DNA of 46,061 nucleotides, from the IMG/VR virus record IMGVR_UViG_3300037245_001880, positions 1-46,061 of that record. One strand, given 5' to 3'. This stretch comes from a virus. The position numbers were made by a program, and so were the translations under genes. The notes under the pieces were generated by a model. That model was not told where the DNA came from. It was given only the letters and a program-made list of their open reading frames with translations, and ran no database searches. Positions 6,170 to 12,949 of this stretch are shown piece by piece; position 1 is the first letter of the stretch; every line of letters begins with the position of its first letter.

Positions 6170-6904
6170 TTACCCCTTTGGTGTTTTGTGAAAATGTGTA
6201 ACACAGTAAAGTATTGTTCTTTCCCACGCTACGATAATTCTAGTAATTAGATTGTCTACCAGATGAATATTAGGTCGTAGACAATGCCCTCCTGGTAGTT
6301 CGTCAGTCATTTCATTAAACTGCGTTCTTCTCCAACCCCAGTGTTTTATCTCGATACCAGCATTGTAATTGTCTGTCCAGCGATGATATACGTTATTAAA
6401 ACTGAACCCTAATTTTTTGCATTGTCTAGAAAGTTCTTTATTATATATCAACTCCCAATACATGCGAGTAGTAGACATTATTTTGCTAAATTCTAGTTCA
6501 TCAGTATCTTCGTTCCAATACTCACAATTAAAATTAAACTCTTTTTTGACAACTGCGTATAAATCAAGAGAGCCGGCAAACATTTTACGATACAATTTAG
6601 AATTATTTTCAAAATCATCGCTATGCCTACCCAAAACAGGACTATATAAGCAATTGAATTTTTTAGATGTTCCTGGTTTTACGGTGGAATGTATCACCAT
6701 TATTTTTGGTTTAAATACCTCAACCGCTTTTATGATAGTCTTATCAAATTTTTTGCTATAAGGTATGCAGATATGCAAAATATCACAATCTACTTCGTTA
6801 TATTCCCATTCGCCAACATCAAACATGTCTGTATGGCTTTTAAGAGCATATTTAATAACGGAACCGACTTGGCCAGCCCCCAAAATACAGTTAATCATAC
6901 TCAT
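6170..6904 (-). CDS. UDP-sugar dehydrogenase-like protein (short form)
   Basis: This 244-residue protein has a Rossmann N-terminus with GAGQVG, then CDILHICIPYS and HSTVKPGTSK, all typical of UDP-glucose/GDP-mannose dehydrogenases. The central helical domain follows (ELEFSKIMSTTRMYWE, NKELSRQCKKLG). A GGHC motif near residue 211 matches the catalytic Cys region of the UDP-ManNAc dehydrogenase (WecC) type. The C-terminal UDP-binding domain of full-length enzymes (usually over 400 residues) is missing, so activity on a UDP sugar is uncertain. It lies next to the acetyltransferase and overlaps the upstream gene by four bases. Confidence 0.8.
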   Translation of the reverse strand: MSMINCILGAGQVGSVIKYALKSHTDMFDVGEWEYNEVDCDILHICIPYSKKFDKTIIKAVEVFKPKIMVIHSTVKPGTSKKFNCLYSPVLGRHSDDFENNSKLYRKMFAGSLDLYAVVKKEFNFNCEYWNEDTDELEFSKIMSTTRMYWELIYNKELSRQCKKLGFSFNNVYHRWTDNYNAGIEIKHWGWRRTQFNEMTDELPGGHCLRPNIHLVDNLITRIIVAWERTILYCVTHFHKTPKG

Positions 6905-7263
6905 ATAAAATAAGCCATAAATTCAAGAATAAACTCTGTGAGTAATTTAGTATTGTTTTCGTCTAAATTGCCCATAATGTACTCTGTATAGGTAAAATTT
7001 ATTATTTTGGCCTCTTTATTGTCGCCATAATGAACAATCCACCAATTATGAAAATCTTTCTGCCACTCAATATTACTATGGAATGTTTCTAGCCAACCAT
7101 ATTTGGGATTAGCCATTAACTCATGGGAACCAATCCGATTTTCGTTAATGAGAATACGACCACTATGAATGGCTTCTCTTGACTCTTGTATGGTCGTTTC
7201 TGGTCCAGCATAAAAAAATTTATTCTGGTCCTCATGGTATCTCTCTCTTGCTATTTTATTCAC
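6901..7263 (-). CDS. Hypothetical protein (120 aa), shares SGRILINEN with the acetyltransferase
   Basis: It starts at a GTG preceded by AGGGG at six bases. The product begins with MNKIARERYHEDQ and carries SGRILINEN at about residues 34-42, encoded by the 27-bp repeat. The C-terminal two thirds (WLETFHSNIEWQKDFHNWW, KLLTEFILEFMAYFI) are not recognised. It is the first gene of the sugar cassette and overlaps the dehydrogenase start (ATGA). It might be a chimera produced when the cassette entered; see the finding on the repeats. Confidence 0.65.
   Translation of the reverse strand: MNKIARERYHEDQNKFFYAGPETTIQESREAIHSGRILINENRIGSHELMANPKYGWLETFHSNIEWQKDFHNWWIVHYGDNKEAKIINFTYTEYIMGNLDENNTKLLTEFILEFMAYFI
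7138..7164. repeat. 27-bp direct repeat, copy 2
   Basis: Second copy of the repeat at 5615-5641, with one mismatch. It lies within codons 33-42 of the gene at 6901-7263 and encodes SGRILINEN in the same reading frame as copy 1. Confidence 0.85.
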
Positions 7264-7266
7264 TTT

Positions 7267-7512
7267 TTACCCCTTATTTAATTGTTTTTGACATACTACA
7301 TATTTTTTTGTATCCCTAATGTGACAATCACACTGGCTTTTACACCAAGTGCCGTTAACTGTCACAGATATATCACCGCGATTATTACAATTTGTACGAC
7401 CGCGGTTTTTATAACACACCCTACCACATTTATTGAAGCAGGTAAATAAAACTAAGAGGACCGCACGAGTGAGAGAGAAAATTGTCAATAAGGAGTGAAT
7501 AATTTTGCTCAT
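7267..7512 (-). CDS. Small Cys-rich protein with N-terminal membrane segment
   Basis: This 81-residue protein starts at the ATG at 7512, chosen because GGAGG lies five bases upstream. A hydrophobic segment (IIHSLLTIFSLTRAVLLVLF) could be a signal peptide or a membrane anchor. The rest has nine further Cys residues (FNKCGRVCY, TNCNN, WCKSQCDCH, VCQ), which suggests a disulphide-rich exported domain. It is the first gene after the promoter at 7552-7580. Function is unknown; superinfection or cell-envelope roles are only guesses. Confidence 0.65.
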   Translation of the reverse strand: MSKIIHSLLTIFSLTRAVLLVLFTCFNKCGRVCYKNRGRTNCNNRGDISVTVNGTWCKSQCDCHIRDTKKYVVCQKQLNKG

Positions 7513-7551
7513 GAAGTCCTCCAAGAAAGGATTTGATAACTATATACTTGT

Positions 7552-7580
7552 ATAATAATACAGTTATTGTTAAATGTCAA
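7552..7580 (-). promoter_or_regulatory. Sigma70-like promoter
   Basis: Minus strand: -35 TTGACA (7575-7580), 17-base spacer, -10 TATTAT (7552-7557). It is preceded by a seven-A tract. It overlaps the last four codons of the HNH gene. It drives the Cys-rich membrane protein and probably the sugar cassette downstream. Confidence 0.85.
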
Positions 7581-7863
7581 GGTTTTTTTGTACATTTTTT
7601 GTTATTTTTTCGACTAATTCCCTTATCAACTCTTCCTTAAATCCGAGGTCAACTCTGGCATTACAAGCGATAGAGCAACACGATGTCATATTTAAGGGGT
7701 GGTGTATGATCTCTTTGCCGTATTTGGATAGATTACATTTACTTTGCTTGATTCTGTGTCCTAATTGAGGGGTTCCGTATCTTGTTATAGCGTTGCCACA
7801 ATGACACTTGAATTTATCCCTTTTGAATATTTCTAGCCTTGATTCTTGCTGTTTAAAGTTCAT
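7570..7863 (-). CDS. HNH endonuclease-like protein
   Basis: This 97-residue protein has the small HNH layout: FKRDKFKCHCGN (first Cys pair), GHRI (first His), then HHPLNMTSCCSIACNA, which carries the N/H residues and the second Cys pair. The paired Cys groups probably bind a structural zinc. HNH proteins nick or cut DNA; in phages they act in packaging, replication or homing. The C-terminus ends NVQKNLDI, encoded by the A-tract and -35 region of the promoter at 7552. The start overlaps the upstream gene by 11 bases. Confidence 0.8.
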   Translation of the reverse strand: MNFKQQESRLEIFKRDKFKCHCGNAITRYGTPQLGHRIKQSKCNLSKYGKEIIHHPLNMTSCCSIACNARVDLGFKEELIRELVEKITKNVQKNLDI

Positions 7864-8131
7864 TTATATTCCTCGTTGGTTTGTTAATAATTCTAATCAA
7901 GGATGTGGGCGGTCCAGGAAGTCTATCTTCAATTTCCTTTACTTTGAACTCAATAAGGAATTTTGATATTTCATTAGTTTCCGTCATTGCCTTAAACGTG
8001 CTCACCATTCTACGTATTGTCCTCTTACAACTACACTGTAATATGCACATTAAATCCTCAACAGATTGCCACTCGTGATAGCATGACTCAAAGAATAGGT
8101 TATGTCTTTCACCGGTGGGTATGTTATTCAT
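7853..8131 (-). CDS. Putative helix-turn-helix protein (92 aa)
   Basis: Residues around 22-48 (SVEDLMCILQCSCKRTIRRMVSTFK) read as a helix-turn-helix of the type that starts many small regulators, with the turn at CSCKR. No second domain is seen. It sits between the methyltransferase and the HNH gene, overlapping both. It could regulate this cluster or bind DNA as a partner of the nuclease. Family assignment is tentative. Confidence 0.6.
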   Translation of the reverse strand: MNNIPTGERHNLFFESCYHEWQSVEDLMCILQCSCKRTIRRMVSTFKAMTETNEISKFLIEFKVKEIEDRLPGPPTSLIRIINKPTRNINEL

Positions 8132-8760
8132 TTTTTTACTCTGCTATCGGGATGCGCCCCTAATGTGGCATATTTATTTACGTCCATAATTTCCCATGTA
8201 GTCAGTCCATTATATGACATATCCCAACAATGCCAACCTGTTACCAAATTCCCCACGTGAAAACACCCATCTTCTCTGTAAGGAGTCCTATAATCAACTT
8301 GGCGGTTAAAGACATATATCTTTTTTAAATGCTTCCATACGCCCCGTTCATTGCGTTTAAATGCTCCATAAAAATTTGTTTTACCGATCAGATATATTTT
8401 TTGTGCCACCTCTTTGGAGTGCATAACCATATCGTCAAACTGAGAAAATGGAGGATTTGATATTATAGTTTCGTGTTTTCGGTTATATTTTAAAAAATCT
8501 TGTCTATTTTCACCATAATTCAAGTCAAACGATGTTCTTGTATGATACCATCTTTTATTGATATAACCAATATTGAAATGTTTCTTAATTTCATTCGATA
8601 AATTACCTTTACCACAAAAGGGTTCTAAGGTGTCACCATAATAATATCGCTGTTTGTTTTCAGCCTTGAATAACTCCCATAATAATGATATTGGTGTTCC
8701 GTAAAAATCACCCTTTGGGCGTTCTGATTCTGGCTTACGTGCTGTGTAATTTTTGCCCAT
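8128..8760 (-). CDS. DNA adenine methyltransferase-like protein
   Basis: This 210-residue protein has the two hallmark motifs of an amino-methyltransferase: a SAM-binding LEPFCGKGNLS at about residue 45 and a catalytic SNPPFS at about residue 97. The start FYGTP-x-SLLW is found in phage N6-adenine methyltransferases. I chose the ATG at 8760 because AGGG lies six bases upstream; the 14 extra residues of the longer reading overlap the VRR-NUC gene. It is downstream of a radical SAM protein and a VRR-NUC nuclease in one tight operon. It may protect or modify phage DNA; the target sequence is unknown. Confidence 0.78.
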   Translation of the reverse strand: MGKNYTARKPESERPKGDFYGTPISLLWELFKAENKQRYYYGDTLEPFCGKGNLSNEIKKHFNIGYINKRWYHTRTSFDLNYGENRQDFLKYNRKHETIISNPPFSQFDDMVMHSKEVAQKIYLIGKTNFYGAFKRNERGVWKHLKKIYVFNRQVDYRTPYREDGCFHVGNLVTGWHCWDMSYNGLTTWEIMDVNKYATLGAHPDSRVKK

Positions 8761-8762
8761 AA

Positions 8763-9122
8763 TTAACCCTGTATAATCTCTTGAAGTTTCAGCACTTTCC
8801 ACGCCTCAATGCTTCTAATGACGTAGAATGGGAAGCCGTTTTTACTTGCCCATCTCTTAAAATTTAGTTGTTCAAAAGTTAAGTCTTTACTCGGCATTTT
8901 TAGCTCTACAAATATAATACGCTGTCTGAATAGATAGATTTCATTATCTGGCCACGCTAGTTTTTTGCCGCCTATAGTGAATACGTTGGCTGTTCTATGG
9001 TACCCACCCATGCCCTTTTTACGGTGGTGGAATGGTATACCCATATTGATTAGGTCTGTATTGACGTACAGTTGAAGATCATCTTCTGTTTTAATTATTG
9101 TTGGTAATTTTTTTAGTTTCAT
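8763..9122 (-). CDS. VRR-NUC domain nuclease
   Basis: This 119-residue protein matches the VRR-NUC branch of the PD-(D/E)XK nucleases. The core is WPDNEIYL, then IIFVELKM (the E-x-K catalytic pair), SKDLTFEQLNFKRWASKNGFPFYVIRS. Stand-alone phage VRR-NUC proteins are structure-specific nucleases that resolve branched DNA; a basic N-terminal region (HHRKKGMGGYH) could contact DNA. It overlaps the stop of the radical SAM gene by four bases and ends two bases before the methyltransferase. Confidence 0.88.
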   Translation of the reverse strand: MKLKKLPTIIKTEDDLQLYVNTDLINMGIPFHHRKKGMGGYHRTANVFTIGGKKLAWPDNEIYLFRQRIIFVELKMPSKDLTFEQLNFKRWASKNGFPFYVIRSIEAWKVLKLQEIIQG

Positions 9123-9772
9123 TTATATATCCTTTTTAGGTTATCTTTTAAGAATACCTTTATTCCTGATGCTTTTAGTCTTGTTATTAGATAGTGTATT
9201 TTACTAGTGTCAGGTTCATTTAACTTATTATTACCACTATCGGCACCTATATTTATTTGATCTGGTTTTGCATCAATCAGAATTTCTGGAAAGTTTTCAG
9301 TAAAATCCATTATTGGCTCAATAGTTATCATTCTGTGATGGTCTTTAGGTATCATTTTAAATGCTTCTAGTCTATCAATTATACATGGTGCTTTACAATC
9401 TTCATAATCGATATCACTCTCAATAGTTACAATGAACGTAGTATGTTTTGGAAATTGGTAAAATAACATTCTATTAGGATTTTTAGTTTGAAATAGATAT
9501 TCGTTTTTTTTAAACTTTTTACAGTGATTGATAGTATTCCATATATAATCATTTGGTAAATCACTAGCGAATAAATCATTAGAAGAACCGACAAAGATAA
9601 AATTATTCTCACCTAAATCAGTCTTTAATTCTTTATTGTCGAACCTTACAGGGTTTAATTTACCCCATTTTTTCATATAACAATACCCGCAATCATGTGA
9701 ACATTCACCTTTTACTGTATTCCATGTATGCGTTACAAATCCGTACATATTTCCTTTTTGTTGATTAAGCAT
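9119..9772 (-). CDS. Radical SAM-like protein of the phage Gp37/Gp68 (DUF5131) family
   Basis: This 217-residue protein has the family start THTWNTVKGECSHDCGYCYMKKW. The three Cys residues are spaced C-x3-C-x2-C, as in radical SAM enzymes that bind a 4Fe-4S cluster. Later segments (FVGSSNDLFA, FQTKNPNRM, TIEPIMDF, QINIGADS) match this family. The substrate is unknown. I chose the ATG at 9772, with AAGGAG five bases before it, in place of the longer reading from 9979; those extra 69 codons simply cross the 84-residue gene in another frame. Confidence 0.82.
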   Translation of the reverse strand: MLNQQKGNMYGFVTHTWNTVKGECSHDCGYCYMKKWGKLNPVRFDNKELKTDLGENNFIFVGSSNDLFASDLPNDYIWNTINHCKKFKKNEYLFQTKNPNRMLFYQFPKHTTFIVTIESDIDYEDCKAPCIIDRLEAFKMIPKDHHRMITIEPIMDFTENFPEILIDAKPDQINIGADSGNNKLNEPDTSKIHYLITRLKASGIKVFLKDNLKRIYK

Positions 9773-10019
9773 ATAAGCTCCTTTTATGTTTCTCCGCTGC
9801 CTTAAAGGCTTCTCTATAGCTGCTATATTTTTTAGAATGTATAGTCCCACTTTCTCGCTCAACTGCATTACCAAAAGCGCGATATTTTTTGCGTGTTTTG
9901 GCATCCCAAAAAGTGTCCTTTTTATACAATCTAACACCGTCATAGTTAACTGCTTGATATTCTCCGCAATCTGATTCAAATAACTCTATATAGTGCACTA
10001 TTTTCTTACGAAAGATCAT
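9765..10019 (-). CDS. Basic hypothetical protein (84 aa)
   Basis: The product begins MIFRKKIVHYIELFESD and has a repeated Arg/Lys-Tyr character (WDAKTRKKYRAFGNA, HSKKYSSYREAFKAAEKHKRS). The C-terminal helix resembles AP2/integrase-type DNA-binding arms, but this is not a firm match. Its 3' end overlaps the radical SAM start by eight bases. The SD of the radical SAM gene lies within its last codons. Confidence 0.6.
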   Translation of the reverse strand: MIFRKKIVHYIELFESDCGEYQAVNYDGVRLYKKDTFWDAKTRKKYRAFGNAVERESGTIHSKKYSSYREAFKAAEKHKRSLYA

Positions 10020-10167
10020 TTTTGTATTCCTCTACTCTTGTTAATTTTTTAACCAAAATTCCATAAATCCAAACATAGTAACTTTCGGTAATTTCACCTC
10101 TATAATACTCAATAGTCAAGTTATCTAATCGATCTTTCAATATCTTATATACATCGTTCCACTTCAT
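10006..10167 (-). CDS. Hypothetical protein (53 aa)
   Basis: The product begins MKWNDVYKILKDRLDNLT and ends KKLTRVEEYKNDLS. It has aromatic residues in the middle (YYRGEITESYYVWIYG) and is probably one compact alpha/beta unit. It overlaps the start of the 84-residue gene by 14 bases. No clear SD is present, so the call rests on packing and coding length. Confidence 0.5.
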   Translation of the reverse strand: MKWNDVYKILKDRLDNLTIEYYRGEITESYYVWIYGILVKKLTRVEEYKNDLS

Positions 10168-10189
10168 TTTTATATATTTGATTTATCCA

Positions 10190-10537
10190 TTATTTAGTAT
10201 CATTTTTTTCCCGTTTAAACTCTATTACCCCGATGCTATCAAAAGAGCTACTGTATGGCCACGGCTCAATTTTGCAATTGTCAGGATTTTCACAACAATT
10301 TTCAGATGGGCACTCTTCATATTTACAGTAATTTTCAATTTTATCAGTCACAACATACTCACTTCTAGCAACTATCTTGGCTATATAATCACCACCATTA
10401 CATACGTCAGGTGAATATCCTTCGGTACCTGCATATTCTGAGTAATCGTCTCGTAGCCATTTTTCTGCATCTTCAAACGTCTCAAATGTCTCTGTCTCGC
10501 CCACTTCGCAATTATATGCTAAATATTTATCTTTCAT
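10190..10537 (-). CDS. Hypothetical acidic protein with Cys residues (115 aa)
   Basis: The product begins MKDKYLAYNCEVGETETF, continues with an EDAEKWLRDDYSEYAG helix, and has a cluster YCKYEECPSENCCENPDNC. The N-terminal half looks like a small alpha/beta domain of unknown function found in phages; the Cys cluster may bind metal. AGGAG lies about seven bases before the ATG, and the promoter at 10555-10582 is directly upstream, so it is the first gene of its transcript. Confidence 0.65.
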   Translation of the reverse strand: MKDKYLAYNCEVGETETFETFEDAEKWLRDDYSEYAGTEGYSPDVCNGGDYIAKIVARSEYVVTDKIENYCKYEECPSENCCENPDNCKIEPWPYSSSFDSIGVIEFKREKNDTK

Positions 10538-10554
10538 TATTTACTCCTACCTTA

Positions 10555-10582
10555 ATTATACAATGTACCACCCAAAAGTCAA
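10555..10582 (-). promoter_or_regulatory. Sigma70-like promoter
   Basis: Minus strand: -35 TTGACT (10577-10582), 16-base spacer, -10 TATAAT (10555-10560). An A-tract followed by TGC lies upstream of the -35 box. It overlaps the stop of the gene at 10579. It drives the 115-residue gene and the cluster down to about 7.6 kb. Confidence 0.85.
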
Positions 10583-10830
10583 GCATTTTTTATTTCTGGC
10601 CAAAATTCCGCACCATTACCATATCTCTGTAGCATCTTATTTATAAAATAATCGTTATCGTCGCAATCAATAGAGAATAGATAGTCAAGGTAATTACCTA
10701 ACCCGATAACTAGACTGATACACACGCGCATTTTATACTTAAGCATTATTTTATTAAAGGTGCTTTCATTATAATGTCTGTTTTTAACTATGATTTTCGT
10801 GTATTCTTCTATCATTTCACTCGTTTTCAT
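10579..10830 (-). CDS. Hypothetical protein (83 aa)
   Basis: The product begins MKTSEMIEEYTKIIVKN. It is predicted mostly helical, with a hydrophobic central helix (VCISLVIGLGNYLDYLFSI) that is more likely a buried core than a membrane segment. The end, NGAEFWPEIKNA, overlaps the promoter at 10555. It overlaps the upstream gene by 14 bases. No family is recognised. Confidence 0.6.
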   Translation of the reverse strand: MKTSEMIEEYTKIIVKNRHYNESTFNKIMLKYKMRVCISLVIGLGNYLDYLFSIDCDDNDYFINKMLQRYGNGAEFWPEIKNA

Positions 10831-11047
10831 TTTTACTCTCGGTTATCTCGTTTATTATCGTATCTATGCCACAATCTACATTATTAGAATCATTATATTT
10901 ACAACCAAAACAAGTATACATTCCATTACAATGCGATTCTATGTGTTTTATTAACCTATCTCTTTGTTCTTTAAATTTTCGTTTCTTTTTATTAGCCTTT
11001 TTAAATAGTCCATAAAATTTCCACGCTTCTTCTATAACATCAATCAT
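10817..11047 (-). CDS. Small basic protein with Cys cluster
   Basis: The product starts MIDVIEEAWKFYGLFKK, has a very basic middle (KKKRKFKEQRDRLIKH) and a Cys group C-x6-C-x2-C-x8-C, so it may bind zinc. The ATG at 11047 overlaps the helicase stop by eight bases. A GTG two codons upstream has a GGGGG six bases before it and is a credible alternative start. Function is unknown; it lies directly after the helicase. Confidence 0.6.
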   Translation of the reverse strand: MIDVIEEAWKFYGLFKKANKKKRKFKEQRDRLIKHIESHCNGMYTCFGCKYNDSNNVDCGIDTIINEITESKNENE

Positions 11048-12314
11048 CTTCACATTTAACCCCCGCAAACATTAAACGCCCACTAGTAGGCTCAAAATCT
11101 ACGTATCTGTACCCTGTCTGTCCAAACGTCACCTTGTTGAGATACGCAACTAGTCTGGTATATCCCTCAACCTCTGGCTGTGAGTTGTCCAGCGGGTCAT
11201 TAAGCGATATATTATGCCGTAAATTATTGGCTATATCACCGCTCCCTTTCTCGTCGCCCAACTCTAGATATCCGCTGCCTGTCATGATATTTTTGGGTAC
11301 CTGACTTAGTGCCATCATTGGTATATTATTCCGCTTATTCAGCCGTAACCATGTCTTGGTAAATTCCTTCAGCTTTTCATATTCCGACTGCTTGGCATAG
11401 CTTTCCTCGACTAACTGTGTATAGTCCAGACCTATAAAATCAATATCAGTCGTTCGGCATAGATTGTTAATATCAACCTCTAATTGCGGAGAGGTTCTTA
11501 ATTCATCGAATATAATAATGTTTTTAGTCACGTTTTCTATCGCTTTTTGAAATTTTTCGTTGGAGTATTTCTGTCTAATGAGCACATCTTTATCAATACC
11601 GGTCTTTATTGCCAATAATTTTAATGCCACTAGGTCTTTATTGTCCTCAAAAGAGAACCAGGCACTACGTTTTCCCAGATCGTCAAGGTGTGATAGTAGA
11701 TTAAGTGCCATTGTGGTTTTATAATGCGCTGGTTTGGCAGTAATACCCATATACTGTGGATATATAAAGCTACCGTAGATTACTTTTAGTTTTTCGTCGG
11801 TTATCTCAATGATTCGTTTGAATAGATCGGACTTTTCCCCTTTTTTATGAAGCTCGGCTATATTTTTAAGTATATCCTTATAATATGCCATGTCCGGTGT
11901 CTTTTTAGACTTTAGTATTTCTTCAGCAGCTTTCAACACCCCCTCTTTCTTAATTTCCATCGTGGTTTTAGGGTCTACAAAAGTACTGTTCATTTTACCA
12001 AAAACACCGTTAAAGTACGCCTCTTCCAGGAGAACCGGTATATTTATCCCACCGCCCATTATATCCATCTTCACAATATCGTGTGCATGTGCTATGGTCA
12101 TTTCTTTTATTCTATCATTCCAGGGCTGCCGGTTAACGCAGTTTTTCACGGTGTCTGGAGATATAGGCACATTATAAACATACAGCTCATAGACAGCCTC
12201 GTATAGCTTCTTATTAAGTCCGGTAAAGTATGTAACTAATTCAGGTTTTATATACTCATACCGTTTTTTGCTGATAATGTTAAATAGTGCTATATCTTGA
12301 ATATCCACTAGCAC
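11040..12314 (-). CDS. DnaB-like replicative helicase
   Basis: This 424-residue protein has an N-terminal helical domain (DnaB N-like, to about 160) and a RecA-type C-terminal domain. The Walker A region reads AKPAHYKTTMALNLL, where the usual G before K is Tyr. Walker B is FIGLDYTQL. Later motifs include ALSQVP and GSGDIANNLRH, as in DnaB family members. It unwinds DNA at the replication fork. It lies directly after the methyltransferase (overlap seven bases) and two genes after the initiator-like protein, which could load it. Confidence 0.88.
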   Translation of the reverse strand: MLVDIQDIALFNIISKKRYEYIKPELVTYFTGLNKKLYEAVYELYVYNVPISPDTVKNCVNRQPWNDRIKEMTIAHAHDIVKMDIMGGGINIPVLLEEAYFNGVFGKMNSTFVDPKTTMEIKKEGVLKAAEEILKSKKTPDMAYYKDILKNIAELHKKGEKSDLFKRIIEITDEKLKVIYGSFIYPQYMGITAKPAHYKTTMALNLLSHLDDLGKRSAWFSFEDNKDLVALKLLAIKTGIDKDVLIRQKYSNEKFQKAIENVTKNIIIFDELRTSPQLEVDINNLCRTTDIDFIGLDYTQLVEESYAKQSEYEKLKEFTKTWLRLNKRNNIPMMALSQVPKNIMTGSGYLELGDEKGSGDIANNLRHNISLNDPLDNSQPEVEGYTRLVAYLNKVTFGQTGYRYVDFEPTSGRLMFAGVKCEDD

Positions 12315-12949
12315 ATCCTTAGTTGTGATGTATGATTATCGAATCGTTTTTTTGCTGCTTCATAGTAATCTTTGTCAAGTTCGCACCAATCAAGATCAAA
12401 ACCCATATCGTGGCAAGCTATACAGATTGAACCACTGCCACCATGAGTATCTAGTATTTTATCACCATCCTTTGCGTAGTTTTTTAATAACCATTTATAT
12501 AGTTCTACTGGTTTTTCTGTTGGATGAATTCTCTGTATTTTTTCCCATCCTTTTTCTTTCCAAAACCCAGACCATAGAAACTTAAATCCGTCTATACGAT
12601 TGTAAAAAGACTGATAAGCTAATTCAATCATAGAAAATGGACTTTTTTCATCTCCTTTTATCCATGCAATTCTACCACCAGATAAATTATATTTATAATA
12701 ATTAGCACCCCATATTATTTGGTTTTTTGAAACCCTAAATAGTTCCTTAAAATATTTTTCATCTGGTACATCCCACGTGGCACTTAAATCCTTATAATTT
12801 CCAATATCAGTCTTTTTTTTTGTACCCTTATAATAATCTTTCTTTTGTGGTCCGTCAAAATAAGGAGGGTCTACAATAGCTAAATTGAAAAAATTATCTG
12901 GTATTATTGCCATAAACTTCATACAATCTATGTTAATCATTCGTATCAT
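12308..12949 (-). CDS. DNA methyltransferase, beta-class type
   Basis: This 213-residue protein has the catalytic motif IVDPPY at about residue 25, and later HPTEKPVELYKWLL, then the SAM-binding ILDTHGGSGSICIA, with the C-terminal ELDKDYYEAA. The order (catalytic motif before SAM motif) is that of beta-class N6-adenine or N4-cytosine methyltransferases. There is no partner restriction gene, so it is a solitary phage enzyme, probably for protection against host restriction or to mark replication. It sits between the replication initiator and the helicase. Confidence 0.9.
   Translation of the reverse strand: MIRMINIDCMKFMAIIPDNFFNLAIVDPPYFDGPQKKDYYKGTKKKTDIGNYKDLSATWDVPDEKYFKELFRVSKNQIIWGANYYKYNLSGGRIAWIKGDEKSPFSMIELAYQSFYNRIDGFKFLWSGFWKEKGWEKIQRIHPTEKPVELYKWLLKNYAKDGDKILDTHGGSGSICIACHDMGFDLDWCELDKDYYEAAKKRFDNHTSQLRMC

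Noticed and set aside
9773-9979. N-terminal extension of the radical SAM protein by 69 codons
   Set aside because: It crosses the 84-residue gene in another frame and lacks a family match; a strong SD marks the ATG at 9772.
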